Shown here piece by piece: positions 17,594 to 27,120 of a stretch of 64,000 nucleotides of DNA. This stretch comes from CALLCD01 sp039196965. Lineage in GTDB: Bacteria > Pseudomonadota > Alphaproteobacteria > Caulobacterales > Hyphomonadaceae. Numbering within the stretch: the first letter of the stretch is position 1; each line of letters begins with the position of its first letter. A program made the translations under genes and the position numbers. The notes below the pieces were generated by a model that worked only from the letters and a program-made list of their open reading frames with translations, had not been told where the DNA came from and did not search any database. Location: positions 1-64,000 of the forward strand of contig JBCCUK010000022.1 of assembly GCA_039196965.1 (NCBI GenBank). Direction: 5' to 3'.

Positions 17594-19420
17594 ATGTCAG
17601 AACCGACATCGCTTCGAAACATTGCGATTATCGCCCACGTTGACCACGGCAAGACCACGCTGGTCGACTGCCTTTTGAAGCAGTCGGGCCTCTTCCGCGA
17701 GAATGAACAAACGACCGAACGGATGATGGATTCCAATGATCTGGAGCGGGAGCGGGGGATCACGATCCTCGCCAAGACCACATCGGTGGAGTGGGGCGAC
17801 ACGCGGATTAACATTGTCGATACGCCTGGCCACGCCGATTTCGGCGGCGAAGTGGAGCGTATTCTTGGCATGGTGGACGGGGCGATTGTCCTCGTCGATG
17901 CGGCCGAAGGGCCGATGCCCCAGACGAAATTCGTGGTCGGTAAGGCGCTGAAAGTTGGACTTCGCCCGATTGTGGCGGTGAACAAGATCGATAAGCCGGA
18001 GCGCCGGCCCGATGCCGTGATCGATGAAGTGTTTGACCTGTTCGCGGACCTTGGCGCGACCGATGAACAGCTCGATTTTCCAATCCTCTATGGTTCAGCG
18101 AAAGAGGGCTGGATGTCGGCCCAGTATGAAGAGCCGAAGGCCGATATGGGTGAGCTTTTCGACCTGGTGGTGAGCCATGTGCCGGAGCCCGAAGTCGAAG
18201 AGGGGCCGTTCCGGTTCCTCGCAACGACGATTTCGGCGGACAATTTCCTCGGGCGTATCCTTACCGGGCGGATCACATCCGGTGCGGTGAAACCCAATCA
18301 GAGTTTCAAGGCGCTGGACCGCGAGGGGAACCTCGTTGAGCAGGGCCGGATTTCGAAGGTGCTGGCGTTTCGCGGGCTGGAACGCGCGCCGATCGAAGAA
18401 GCCGTGGCCGGCGATATCGTCTCGCTCGCGGGAATGACCAAGGCGACGGTGGCCGATACGCTCTGCGATGCATCGGTGAGCGCGCCGCTGGAAGCTCAGC
18501 CCATCGATCCGCCCACTCTCTCCATGACGTTCCGGGTGAACGACTCACCTCTGGCCGGAACGGAAGGCTCAAAAGTGACGTCCCGCATGATCTGGGACCG
18601 GCTGGAGAAGGAAGCCGAGGGCAATGTGGCTCTGAAAGTGGCCCGCTCGACAGAAGCGGAAGCCTTCACCGTGTCCGGTCGGGGAGAGTTGCAGCTGGCT
18701 GTGCTGATCGAGACGATGCGCCGTGAGGGCTTCGAGTTGGGTGTGTCGCGGCCGCAAGTGGTAATGCAGGAAGGTGCGGGCGGCGAAAGGCTGGAGCCGA
18801 TTGAGGAAGTTGTCATCGATGTCGATGACGAGCATTCCGGGGTTGTTGTCCAAAAGCTCGCCGAGCGGAAAGCCGAGATGCTGGAGATGAAGCCCTCCGG
18901 TACCGGACGGACGCGGTGTGTCTTCCATGCGCCGACGCGCGGCCTGATCGGCTATCAGGGGGAGCTGCTCTCGGATACGCGGGGCACCGCAATCATGAAC
19001 CGGGTGTTCCATGAATACGCGCCTCATAAGGGCAAGATACAGGGCCGCCATACCGGCGTGCTGATTGCCATGGATAAGGGCGAGGCTGTGGCCTATGCGC
19101 TGTGGAATCTGGAAGATCGCGGGCCGATGATGATCCATCCTGGCGATAAGGTTTATCAGGGTATGATCATCGGCGAGCACAATCGCGACAATGATCTGGA
19201 AGTGAATGTGCTGAAGGGGAAAAAGCTCACCAATGTGCGTGCATCTGGTTCCGATGAGGCCGTGCGGTTGACGACGCCGCTGAAAATGACGCTGGAACGC
19301 TCGCTCGCCTATATCGCCGATGATGAGCTTGTCGAGGTGACACCGGACTCCATCCGTCTACGGAAAGTCCATCTCGATCCCCATGAGCGCAAACGCGCCG
19401 CAAAGGCTGCTGCGGTCTGA
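17594..19420 (+). CDS. typA: Translational GTPase TypA/BipA
   Basis: A 608-residue ribosome-associated GTPase of the EF-G-like family, linked to 50S assembly and stress or cold adaptation. G1 is AHVDHGKTT near the N-terminus, the switch region 'RERGITILAKTTSV' and G3 'DTPGHADF' follow, G4 is NKID, and the C-terminal 'VRASGSDEAVRLTTP' belongs to the BipA-specific domain. The length is normal and the frame is intact. It is a monocistronic gene; a T7 run lies just after the stop (about 19432-19439), without a strong hairpin that I can pair. Confidence 0.98.
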   Translation: MSEPTSLRNIAIIAHVDHGKTTLVDCLLKQSGLFRENEQTTERMMDSNDLERERGITILAKTTSVEWGDTRINIVDTPGHADFGGEVERILGMVDGAIVLVDAAEGPMPQTKFVVGKALKVGLRPIVAVNKIDKPERRPDAVIDEVFDLFADLGATDEQLDFPILYGSAKEGWMSAQYEEPKADMGELFDLVVSHVPEPEVEEGPFRFLATTISADNFLGRILTGRITSGAVKPNQSFKALDREGNLVEQGRISKVLAFRGLERAPIEEAVAGDIVSLAGMTKATVADTLCDASVSAPLEAQPIDPPTLSMTFRVNDSPLAGTEGSKVTSRMIWDRLEKEAEGNVALKVARSTEAEAFTVSGRGELQLAVLIETMRREGFELGVSRPQVVMQEGAGGERLEPIEEVVIDVDDEHSGVVVQKLAERKAEMLEMKPSGTGRTRCVFHAPTRGLIGYQGELLSDTRGTAIMNRVFHEYAPHKGKIQGRHTGVLIAMDKGEAVAYALWNLEDRGPMMIHPGDKVYQGMIIGEHNRDNDLEVNVLKGKKLTNVRASGSDEAVRLTTPLKMTLERSLAYIADDELVEVTPDSIRLRKVHLDPHERKRAAKAAAV

Positions 19421-19442
19421 TACTGCTGCCTGTTTTTTTCCG

Positions 19443-20252
19443 TTAGCGTGTCACTCGGCCATGGACGAGGCACGGAGCCATCGTGTTTCGGATCGGTCCG
19501 ACAATCGACAGGAACCAATATAGACGGAAGGCGTGGGGGTAGGGCTCGGCATAGGTCTGGACCTTCACCGGCTCCAGATTGGGGACAGCTTCAAACAGCT
19601 CGGGGATGCGCGCATAGGAAATGCCCCAGGGCATTTTCGGTGTGCGATAGCTCTCCGTGAGGTCGTAGCCCTCCATCGTCTTTTTCGAGAGGAAGGGCGG
19701 GATCGTGTCGAAAAATACATCTCCGCCCGGAAACCGCTCTGCGATCTGCGTTAGCAGGTCGATGACTTCCTGCTTCGTGAAATACATCAGCAGCCCCATC
19801 ATCGAGATGAAGGGTGTCAGTGTTTCAGGAATTTCGTCCATCCAGGCGGGGTCGAGGGCGGAATAGGCGAGGGGCTTGATAGATTTCCCGTTCGGTAAAA
19901 GAGAGGTCCGCACATCGATGGCCTCAGGCACGTCGACGCTGTACCAGGGAATGTCTGGCTCCCCCAACCGCCAGTATTGCGTTTCAAGACCTTCGCCGAG
20001 CGCGACAACGCAGGCGTTTTTCCCTCCGCGCCTAATAAAGTCCGAGACGAGATCATCGCCGACGCGGGAGCGGATGCCATGGCCGCGATTGGGTGCTTTG
20101 AAGCTCGCTGCGAAATCGTATTCAATTTGGTCAACCAGATCGACGGACCAGGGATCGTCGATCAGGCGGTCCCTGCGTTGGGTTTCATAGGCTCTGTTCC
20201 AGAGCGGCCAGAGCATCGTTTCCGGGACACCTTCAAGTGCTACTTTCGCCAT
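19443..20252 (-). CDS. LCM-family class I SAM-dependent methyltransferase
   Basis: A 269-residue protein of the leucine carboxyl methyltransferase / polyketide O-methyltransferase (TcmP-like) group. 'RGGKNACVVALGEGLETQYWRL' forms the SAM-binding glycine motif, 'WYSVDVPEAIDVR' carries the acidic residue expected to bind the ribose, and 'FISMMGLLMYFTKQEV' is the typical post-motif helix. I prefer ATG 20252, with GAGGA about 8 nt upstream, over one 60 bp further out. The methyl acceptor is unknown. It converges on typA. Confidence 0.87.
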   Translation of the reverse strand: MAKVALEGVPETMLWPLWNRAYETQRRDRLIDDPWSVDLVDQIEYDFAASFKAPNRGHGIRSRVGDDLVSDFIRRGGKNACVVALGEGLETQYWRLGEPDIPWYSVDVPEAIDVRTSLLPNGKSIKPLAYSALDPAWMDEIPETLTPFISMMGLLMYFTKQEVIDLLTQIAERFPGGDVFFDTIPPFLSKKTMEGYDLTESYRTPKMPWGISYARIPELFEAVPNLEPVKVQTYAEPYPHAFRLYWFLSIVGPIRNTMAPCLVHGRVTR

Positions 20253-20374
20253 TCGCCGAGTCCTCGCTCTTCCTAGCCCAGTCGAATGCACCCTCAATTT
20301 TCTATAGATCAAATACGATATTTTTGCAATTAATTCTCAAAGTCAGATCATAGCCTGATGCCTACGGGATTATA

Positions 20375-20464
20375 ATGTCCGATAAGCCCGCTCAGGACCA
20401 GTTAGATTTTGTTGAGGTGGCTGGTGGCGACGGCAAGAAGCTCGCGCTCTGTGCCTCTGCCTAG
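20375..20464 (+). CDS. Possible 29-residue small ORF
   Basis: ATG at 20375 preceded by GGGA 5 nt upstream opens a 29-codon frame (MSDKPAQDQLDFVEVAGG...) that ends inside the stop codon of the converging YceI gene. There is no hydrophobic segment or recognised motif. It could be a small protein, a remnant of a longer gene, or chance; I rate chance as about equally likely. Confidence 0.25.
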   Translation: MSDKPAQDQLDFVEVAGGDGKKLALCASA

Positions 20465-21108
20465 CCTTTCCGTTCAAAGACGAAGGACACATTTACCGGC
20501 ACGATGGGCGTAATCGCATCGATACCGGCGAGGGCCTGAAGCTGGGCGAGGCCATCGATTAGATCGAAATCCTCCGGATAGAGGATCAGGGGTGCATCGC
20601 TATCGACCAGCACCTTGTTTGCGCCGAGACGCGTCACTTCAGCATCGAAATCATAGGCTCTTGTTGCGCCGTGGAGGGAGATGTCAAAGCGCAGGGGCAC
20701 GGCCACACTGTCGCCGATATCGATATCGGTGAACTGCGCCATGTCGATGTCGGTCGTTACCGTTGCCGCAGGATAGGTCTCGGTTTCGAAGAAGACATTG
20801 CGCATGCGTTCATTGCGGATGTCGACATTGGTGTTGACGCTATTGAGGTTGATGGAAATGGACGCCGCGCCATCCTCGCTGACGGATCCTGAAAGCTCTC
20901 CGAATGTGTTCACCTCGGCAATGTTGTTGCTCTTGATCGAGAGATAGGTCAGCGCCGAGGCCTCGGGGTTCAGGGTCCAGGGGCCGGTCAATTCAGCTTC
21001 GACTGGGGGAGGGGCCTCTGTTGGCGGCGCGCTCTCAATGCAGGCCGAAAGAGCAGCAGCGCCCATAAATGCAAGGCCGAAGCCGATCAGTTTAGCCGTT
21101 CGCGCCAT
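20461..21108 (-). CDS. YceI-family lipoprotein
   Basis: A 215-residue YceI-like protein, a lipocalin-type barrel that binds long isoprenoid or amide lipids in the periplasm. The signal peptide ends in the lipobox L-S-A-C (about residue 23), so it is probably lipid-anchored. The YceI pattern is clear: 'WTLNPEASALTYLSIKS' at the start of the barrel, 'NVDIRNERMRNVFFETETYP' with the conserved R-N-x-x-M-R/L, and 'VPLRFDISLHG'. The start at 21108 has GGGAGAGAAG immediately upstream; an ATG 198 bp further out lacks signal features. Confidence 0.9.
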   Translation of the reverse strand: MARTAKLIGFGLAFMGAAALSACIESAPPTEAPPPVEAELTGPWTLNPEASALTYLSIKSNNIAEVNTFGELSGSVSEDGAASISINLNSVNTNVDIRNERMRNVFFETETYPAATVTTDIDMAQFTDIDIGDSVAVPLRFDISLHGATRAYDFDAEVTRLGANKVLVDSDAPLILYPEDFDLIDGLAQLQALAGIDAITPIVPVNVSFVFERKG

Positions 21109-21185
21109 TCTTCTCTCCCAATGGTCCAACACATATCTGCCCATATATCTGGAGCGAAAAGGGGCAGAATCCAAATTGAAGCAAA

Positions 21186-22076
21186 TCACACCTTCTCGAT
21201 TTCCACCACATGGGGGAAGGGGATTGAGATGCCGCCTGCGTCGAAGCCTTCTTTCACGGCCCGCAGCAGGTCGAAGCGAACATCCCAGTAGTCCTCGGAT
21301 TCGCACCAGACGCGTAATTGTATGTCCACCGAACTGTCATTGAGGCAGCTGACCCGTGTCCAGGGTTTATACTCCCCGTCGAGCACGAGTTTATGTGCGG
21401 CGGCTTCACGCTCAATGATCTGCATCGCCACGCCGATATCGTCGCCATAATCGATGCCGAAATCAATATCGCATCGCCGAATGCCGAGAGATGAATAATT
21501 GCGGATGGTCGCCGCGCGGACATCATTATTCGTGAGGATGACTTTTATATTATCCAGGGTGCGGAGAGTGGTCTGAAATATATTCAAATCCTCAACATGG
21601 CCTTCCTCGCCATTGAGCTCCACATAATCGCCGATTTTGTACGGCCTGAGTATAATCAGCAAAAAGCCGGCGGCGACATTGCTCATGGAGCCTTGCAGGG
21701 CAAGACCGATGGCAAGGGTCATGGCCGAGAAGACGACAAAGATGGATGCGATCTCCACGCCGAGTATGGAGACGGCGAAGAGGAAGACAGCGCCAATGAT
21801 TGCGTACCGGACCGCATTGGAAATGAAGGCACCAAGCGTTGTGTCGATGCTCTTGATTTTATCTGTCCGTTTGCGGACAGAGCGATAGACCCGACCTGCG
21901 ATCCAGGATCCGATCCACAGAACAAGCCCTGCAGCGATCAGCCTTGGCGCAAAGGTGATGGACGTGTCGATGGCGACCTGCCCGTAATAGTTCGCGGTCT
22001 CGGTCAGACCTTCGCTGGTCAGATCGAAGGGCGGCGGCCCATTGCCGACTGCGGTCTCAATCTCGTCTTCAGGCAT
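21186..22076 (-). CDS. MscS-family mechanosensitive channel (second of tandem pair)
   Basis: A 296-residue small-conductance mechanosensitive channel. Three membrane helices precede the MscS core; TM3 reads 'LAIGLALQGSMSNVAAGFLLI' with the usual Gly/Ala spacing, and 'RPYKIGDYVELNGEEGHVEDLNIFQTTL' is the beta domain signature. The start at 22076 overlaps the 3' end of the upstream MscS gene by 8 bp (ATGCCTGA), so the two are translated together. It should open under hypo-osmotic shock to release solutes. Confidence 0.93.
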   Translation of the reverse strand: MPEDEIETAVGNGPPPFDLTSEGLTETANYYGQVAIDTSITFAPRLIAAGLVLWIGSWIAGRVYRSVRKRTDKIKSIDTTLGAFISNAVRYAIIGAVFLFAVSILGVEIASIFVVFSAMTLAIGLALQGSMSNVAAGFLLIILRPYKIGDYVELNGEEGHVEDLNIFQTTLRTLDNIKVILTNNDVRAATIRNYSSLGIRRCDIDFGIDYGDDIGVAMQIIEREAAAHKLVLDGEYKPWTRVSCLNDSSVDIQLRVWCESEDYWDVRFDLLRAVKEGFDAGGISIPFPHVVEIEKV

Positions 22077-22917
22077 TGATCGTTCTCTTGATGATTGTGT
22101 TGTGCTCGTAGGGAATTTCCACACCGGCGCTGTCGAAAGCAGCTTTCACGCGCTCGGAGATGTCCATCTCTATCTTTCGGTAGTCGTCTGCATCGCACCA
22201 TAGACGGAGTTGCAGGATGACCGCACTGTCGCCAAGCTCAACCACCATGGCTTCTGGCGCGGGATCTGTTTGTATACGGTCATCTCCTGCGGTCACCGAG
22301 AGCAGTGCTTTCATGGCCCGGCCAATGTTGGCGTCATAGGCAATGCCGAAATCCATATCGAGTCGGCGGTCACCAAATGCATAATAATTCTTGATTGTGT
22401 TTCCGAGGGCGTCGGAATTGGAGATGACAAGCTCGATATTATCCCTTGTGGTCAGCCTTGTAGCAAAGACGCCGAGATCTGTGACGACGCCCTTTTCATC
22501 ATTCAACTGCACCTCATCACCAACGCGATAGGGGCGGAAGACGGCCAGCACGATGCCGCTTGCCACATCTCCCAGCGTGTCCTGCAAAGCAAATCCCAGA
22601 GCGATGAAGAGCGAGGCGACGATGGTCGTCAGGAAAGCCAGATTAATGTTCAACGCGGAGAGCGAGGCGATAATGACGGCGAGTGTGCCGACGAAGAGAA
22701 CCACCGAGCCGAAAAACCGGGCCAGGGTCTCGTCGATGGTCTTCACTCGCGCCGAGGCTTTCACCGTGGCGTTGGATAATCGCCGGATGATTGATCGGCC
22801 GATGATGAGTATGGCTAGCGCAAGAAGAATGCTGGGGGCAAATTCAATCAGGAGGTTAGGCAGAGTTTCGAGCCGCTCGGCAAGATTCTCTGTCAGGCTG
22901 CTTACAAAATCCACCAT
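22069..22917 (-). CDS. MscS-family mechanosensitive channel (first of tandem pair)
   Basis: A 282-residue MscS paralogue of the next gene, with three N-terminal membrane helices, TM3 'LFIALGFALQDTLGDVASGIV' and the beta-domain signature 'RPYRVGDEVQLNDEKGVVTDLGVFAT'. ATG 22917 is preceded by GAAGGAGGG, a strong site; longer starts add a non-matching basic N-terminus. It is the promoter-proximal gene of the pair and lies divergent from the cyclase gene. Identity to its partner is moderate by eye, so the two may form distinct or mixed heptamers. Confidence 0.93.
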   Translation of the reverse strand: MVDFVSSLTENLAERLETLPNLLIEFAPSILLALAILIIGRSIIRRLSNATVKASARVKTIDETLARFFGSVVLFVGTLAVIIASLSALNINLAFLTTIVASLFIALGFALQDTLGDVASGIVLAVFRPYRVGDEVQLNDEKGVVTDLGVFATRLTTRDNIELVISNSDALGNTIKNYYAFGDRRLDMDFGIAYDANIGRAMKALLSVTAGDDRIQTDPAPEAMVVELGDSAVILQLRLWCDADDYRKIEMDISERVKAAFDSAGVEIPYEHNTIIKRTINA

Positions 22918-23064
22918 GCCCTCCTTCCACGGACGACTCCACCCGTCAGTAGCTTGAAACAGTTTGAGGAATCTGCCGGGGAGGTCAAGCAGGGGCAGGC
23001 AGCCGCGCTTGACGAATTGCGGCACTCCTGTTCGTGTCTTCACAAATAATAATGGAGGAAACCC

Positions 23065-24021
23065 ATGAGACTGGTCATGATCATAAGTGTGGTGGCGCTC
23101 TCAGCCTGCCTTGCCTGGCCACAGAATGAGACTGCGGAGCCCACTGCACCGGTGCCAACCAATGCAGAGCGGTTTGGCCCAGATGACCGCCTCGGTGCGT
23201 TGAACCATCTATCTGCGGAGAAAACCGCTGCGGCGGCGAAGCTGATCTCCACCGGTAAGACCTACTCCCTCGGTATGGTGACCGGCCCTGACACGCCTGC
23301 CTATGGGCCGCGGGAGTACGATGTCACCGTCTTGCAGCTGGACGATGGTACGGGCACGCCGATAGGCGAACACCGTGCTGTCTCCAATGATGACATGGTG
23401 CGCATGTCTCTCGGGATCGGGAGCCAGATCGATGGTTTCGGTCATTTCGGCATCGAACATGTTTACTATAATGGGGTGCCGGCGGCAGATGTCGTCGCCG
23501 TGGATGGGCTGAAGCAGTTCGGCATTGAGACTCTTCCACCAATCGCCACGCGCGGTGTCCTGCTCGACATGACGAAACTGCTTGATGTTGATCCGGTTCC
23601 CGATGGGACGGTGTTCAACCGGGCCGAGATTGACGCCGCAGCAGAGGCAGCAGGCGTGACGATTGAAGCTGGCGATGTCGTGCTTTTCCATACGGGAAAA
23701 ATGGAGGCGACGGCGGGCCTGAGCGAGCTGCCACCGGGCGAGGCAGGGCCGGGAGTTGAGGGTGCGCAGTATCTCGCTGATCTCGGTGTGGTGGCCGTAG
23801 GTGCCGATAACTGGGCGCTTGAGGTCCTGCCGTTTGAAAATCCGGCGAGGCCGTTTGATGTGCACGCCACGCTGCTTGTGCGGAACGGGGTCTACATTCT
23901 GGAAAATATGGTGACTGCAGAGCTTGCCGATGATGGCGTGACCGAGTTTTTCTTCACCCTCGGAGCGCCGCGTCTGGAGGGCACCGTTCAAGCTGTAATC
24001 AATCCCGTCGCCGTGCGGTAG
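23065..24021 (+). CDS. Cyclase-family (kynurenine formamidase-like) lipoprotein
   Basis: A 318-residue member of the putative cyclase family, metal-dependent hydrolases related to arylformamidase. The metal site is the variant G-S-Q-I-D-G-F-G-H of the usual GTQxDGxGH, followed by 'GVLLDMTK' and a C-terminal 'PFDVHATLLVRNGVYILENM', which matches the family's H-x-x-L..G...IEN. The N-terminus is a signal peptide with a V-A-L-S-A-C lipobox, so the enzyme is probably anchored in the envelope, unlike cytosolic KynB. The natural substrate is unknown. Confidence 0.9.
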   Translation: MRLVMIISVVALSACLAWPQNETAEPTAPVPTNAERFGPDDRLGALNHLSAEKTAAAAKLISTGKTYSLGMVTGPDTPAYGPREYDVTVLQLDDGTGTPIGEHRAVSNDDMVRMSLGIGSQIDGFGHFGIEHVYYNGVPAADVVAVDGLKQFGIETLPPIATRGVLLDMTKLLDVDPVPDGTVFNRAEIDAAAEAAGVTIEAGDVVLFHTGKMEATAGLSELPPGEAGPGVEGAQYLADLGVVAVGADNWALEVLPFENPARPFDVHATLLVRNGVYILENMVTAELADDGVTEFFFTLGAPRLEGTVQAVINPVAVR

Positions 24022-24074
24022 GTGAAGGCGTCAGTGGTCTTGCTTTAGGCCGTCTAATTTTCAGCGTTCGGCGG

Positions 24075-24971
24075 CTATCTCTCGATTTCCCTGCGATAGC
24101 GGCCGGGCGTGATGCCGGCTTTTTCCGAGAACACGGTCGTCATGTGGGACTGGCTTGCGAACCCGCAATCATAGGCGATTTCAGCAATGGTCTTGGTGCT
24201 GCCTTTGAGGAGCTTCTGTGCCCGCTCGACCCGTTTGAGGAGTATATATCTGTATGGCGTTTCGCCCGTCGTTGCCTTGAATGCACGGGCGATCTGCAGC
24301 GGATTTCGGTCGAGCACGGAAGAGAGATCGGAGAGTGAGAAATTATGGGCGAGGTGGTCTTCAATATAGCTGTTTAGCAAGGCTAGCTCTGCTTCGGAGA
24401 GATTGCTGGTCGTTGATTTTCCCGTCCAGCCGCACTTGAAGGTCATCAGGATCTCAAGGGCTATCCGCATATTGTTGGCTTCCGCCATAACTTTCCAGCC
24501 GGATTCATGGGATGCAAATGTGCGGTTCTGTTCTTCGATCAGTCGCGCGAGCCGGGGTCGGCAGACATTTGTCAATGGCTGAACGCTCTCCAATGTCGGC
24601 AGGTTTGGATCTATTTTCGCAATCCTGTCGAAGATCGAGGTGTCGATCAGCAACATGGTGTTGTCGACCCAGCCTTCAAAATCGTACTCCTGCCGCATGT
24701 GAGGGGGGCAAACGGTTACGTTTCCGGGAACCAGTTCGGTGGTCAGCTCTTCGCCTTCGTAGTTTGCATGCAGATGCCCGCTGCAGGTGTTTTGAAGAAG
24801 AAGTGTGACAAATGAATTGCCGGGGATTTCCGCTGTGTGAGTTCCTGTCATACCGCGCAGAGCGCGAATAAGCGGAACATCCTCCGACCCCAGAGTTTTT
24901 TCCTCTCTATTCTCTTCAACTTCACCGTCGAAATGGATCCAGTCCGTTGAGATGACGGTATGTTCCATCAT
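24075..24971 (-). CDS. AraC-family transcriptional regulator
   Basis: A regulator of about 298 residues with an N-terminal AraC-type ligand/dimerisation domain (about 15-170) and a C-terminal double HTH: 'FSLSDLSSVLDRNPLQIARAFKATTGETPYRYI' and 'IAEIAYDCGFASQSHMTTVFSEKAGITPGRYRRE'. Start is uncertain: ATGATG at 24968-24971 or a GTG at 24989; none has a clear ribosome site. It is divergent from an SDR gene with about 260 bp between them, so that gene is the most likely target. Confidence 0.9.
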   Translation of the reverse strand: MMEHTVISTDWIHFDGEVEENREEKTLGSEDVPLIRALRGMTGTHTAEIPGNSFVTLLLQNTCSGHLHANYEGEELTTELVPGNVTVCPPHMRQEYDFEGWVDNTMLLIDTSIFDRIAKIDPNLPTLESVQPLTNVCRPRLARLIEEQNRTFASHESGWKVMAEANNMRIALEILMTFKCGWTGKSTTSNLSEAELALLNSYIEDHLAHNFSLSDLSSVLDRNPLQIARAFKATTGETPYRYILLKRVERAQKLLKGSTKTIAEIAYDCGFASQSHMTTVFSEKAGITPGRYRREIER

Positions 24972-25234
24972 GCGCTTAACAAGGCGCACTCGATGATGGA
25001 AATGTACAGGCAGCTTCGTCCGGAAGCCCCGAAACGTACTTTGGTCAAATGAGACTCCCCTTCCTCACAATTGGACGATAGCATACTCGACTGGAAAACC
25101 CTTTCAATTGCAGTCACTTTTTTCGAATTTCTGCCGAGGTGCCGCAATAATCTGAAAACCTTGAGTTTTGTCCGTTTCTCGGGGAAAATTCGGGCAATGC
25201 TGAAATCCGGGCGAAACGAGAAGGGGAGACCGAT

Positions 25235-26041
25235 ATGGCACAGCGGAAGGTTCTTATTACGGGCGCATCAGCTGGCATCGGTGCTGAGTTCGCCCGGCAA
25301 TATGCCGCCAGAGGCTGGGATGTCGCGCTGACCGCGCGCCGCAAGGAGCGGCTGGAACAGCTTGCCGAGGAGCTTGAGGGCAGTTTCAAGGTCAGCACCC
25401 TGTCGATTTCAGCCGATCTGGGCAAGCCCGGTGCCGTGGATGTCATTCTGGCCGATATTGACGCTGCTGGGTGGCAGATAGACGGGCTTGTGAACAATGC
25501 GGGTTACGGCCTGCCTGGCACTTTCGCCAATACGAGCTGGGAGGATCAGGCCGCCTTTATGCAGGTCTTGTACATAGCGCCATGTGAGCTTGCCCATAAG
25601 TTGCTACCGGGCATGGTTGAGCGAAAGTTCGGACGGATCATTAATGTCGCCTCGCTTGCCGGATACATGCCGGGCTCTAGCGGCCACACCCTCTACGCTT
25701 CGGTGAAGGCCGGGATGATCAGGTTTTCTGAAAGTATGCAGGCCGAATCCAATGCCATGGGATGGGGCGTGAATTGTACTGCGTTATGCCCCGGCTTCAC
25801 CTGGTCAGAATTCCACGATTTGAACGGAACCCGTGAGCAGACCAATAAGATGCCAGGCTGGATGTGGATGGACGCCGGGCCCGTGGTTCAGACGGGTATA
25901 GAAGCGGTGGAAACCGGTGCGCCCGTGCGGGTGCCGGGCGGGGCGAACAAGTTTCTCGCATCCCTGTCGAGGGTCCTGCCGGAGCCGGTCGCCCGGGCTA
26001 TGGTGCAGGGGCAGACGAAGCAATATCGGCGGACGGAGTAG
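25235..26041 (+). CDS. Classical SDR-family oxidoreductase
   Basis: A 268-residue NAD(P)-dependent short-chain dehydrogenase. TGASAGIG is at 9-16, NNAG at 87-90, and the catalytic Y154-x-x-x-K158 in 'TLYASVKAG' with the Ser in 'IINVASLAG'. R34/R36 after the second strand suggest NADP(H). AAGGGGAG lies about 8 nt before the ATG. It resembles DltE/YqjQ-like SDRs with unknown substrates. Its 3' end overlaps the converging nuclease gene by 44 bp. The divergent AraC regulator may control it. Confidence 0.92.
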   Translation: MAQRKVLITGASAGIGAEFARQYAARGWDVALTARRKERLEQLAEELEGSFKVSTLSISADLGKPGAVDVILADIDAAGWQIDGLVNNAGYGLPGTFANTSWEDQAAFMQVLYIAPCELAHKLLPGMVERKFGRIINVASLAGYMPGSSGHTLYASVKAGMIRFSESMQAESNAMGWGVNCTALCPGFTWSEFHDLNGTREQTNKMPGWMWMDAGPVVQTGIEAVETGAPVRVPGGANKFLASLSRVLPEPVARAMVQGQTKQYRRTE

Positions 26042-26465
26042 GCCGCTCATCGCACCAGGGGTCGCGCTCGCCGTCGCGTACGGCTTGGCCCGTTTTCAGG
26101 AGATGCTCGCCGAGGTCTGTGCCGTCATCGGTGGTGATATTAGCGACGACGCGGCCCGCATATTTGCCGAGTTTCACGTCGGTCAGGTAAAGTTCGTCGC
26201 CGACGAGATTGATCACCGTCTCCTTGGCGGCGTCGGCCTTCGCCCGTTCGGCGCGGCAGTTCGGCCGACTGATTTCTGGTGTATCGACGCCAGCGAGACG
26301 TACGGACACCTCCACGCTTTGGTTAACCCAGATATGAGCCCGGACCCGCACGGTATCGCCATCGATGACGCGGACGACTTCGGCGGGAATCGGCCCCGGT
26401 AGTGGGTCAGCGAGGGCGGATGTCGCCATGAAGAGACTGAAAAGTGGGAGTGTAAAACAACGCAT
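25998..26465 (-). CDS. Secreted thermonuclease (SNase-like) family protein
   Basis: A 155-residue protein with a signal peptide (about 1-19, cleavage after S-A-L-A) and a staphylococcal-nuclease OB-fold domain. The catalytic pattern is present: 'RVIDGDTVRV' (calcium-binding Asp), 'RLAGVDTPE' (Arg and Glu) and 'KYAGRVVA' (second Arg). It may therefore cleave DNA or RNA in the periplasm or outside. The C-terminus, about 15 residues of Pro/Ser/Ala, encodes through the overlap with the SDR gene and is probably unstructured. Confidence 0.88.
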   Translation of the reverse strand: MRCFTLPLFSLFMATSALADPLPGPIPAEVVRVIDGDTVRVRAHIWVNQSVEVSVRLAGVDTPEISRPNCRAERAKADAAKETVINLVGDELYLTDVKLGKYAGRVVANITTDDGTDLGEHLLKTGQAVRDGERDPWCDERPTPSADIASSAPAP

Positions 26466-26644
26466 TAAGGTTACCGTATAGGAAATCTATCCTAAAATTC
26501 TACCCTGAAATAATATTTACAATCAAAAATTGCATAATGCTTTCCGCTCGAATCCCAGATTTTTCACGGAGGGATCCGACACGCTGCCGAATTTTGTCTG
26601 GAAGGTTTTATGGACCGTTAATGCGCCGCCCTTTGAGAGCCCAG

Positions 26645-27055
26645 TCAGCCCGTTTCGCGCCTGGTCGTCGGCTCAGGTAGCTTTAGAAGCCTGCGTGCTG
26701 TGCGTCGGTGGCGCTCCTGCACCTGAGCCCCAACAATGCCGAGCGCCGTCGCCAGAACTGTCGCGTCGTCTGTAAAACCGAGTCCGGCGATAATGTCCGG
26801 GACCATATCGGTGGGCAGCACAAAATAGGCGAGGGCTGCAAACAGAACGCCTTTTGCCTTCATCGGCGTATCGGGATCAATGGCGCAGTAGTAGGAGGCG
26901 ACCAGATCGTCGGCAAAGGGGATACGGCCTGCCACTTTGAGCACCTTCGGCAACAACTTTGATCGCGTTCGCCGTTCATTGCGCTCTATGACCAGCGGCA
27001 AGGATGCGGCTTCCGGATCTCCGGCGGTTTTTGCAATTGCCCTTGCGTCAGTCAT
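26645..27055 (-). CDS. YkvA-family (DUF1232) membrane protein
   Basis: A 136-residue protein with the DUF1232 signature 'LFAALAYFVLPTDMVPDIIAGLGFTDDATVLATAL', that is, a hydrophobic helix, the P-x-D-x-x-P-D loop and a second helix. Function of the family is unknown. It is divergent from an SDR gene with 65 bp between starts. The upstream interval 26466-26644 is AT-rich and holds only the nuclease promoter region. Confidence 0.88.
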   Translation of the reverse strand: MTDARAIAKTAGDPEAASLPLVIERNERRTRSKLLPKVLKVAGRIPFADDLVASYYCAIDPDTPMKAKGVLFAALAYFVLPTDMVPDIIAGLGFTDDATVLATALGIVGAQVQERHRRTARRLLKLPEPTTRRETG

Positions 27056-27120
27056 TGGCGTTGTCCTCTCGATCTTATAGATCAGCGTTCAGAAAAACAC
27101 TTTCAAGGGAGATCTCACAC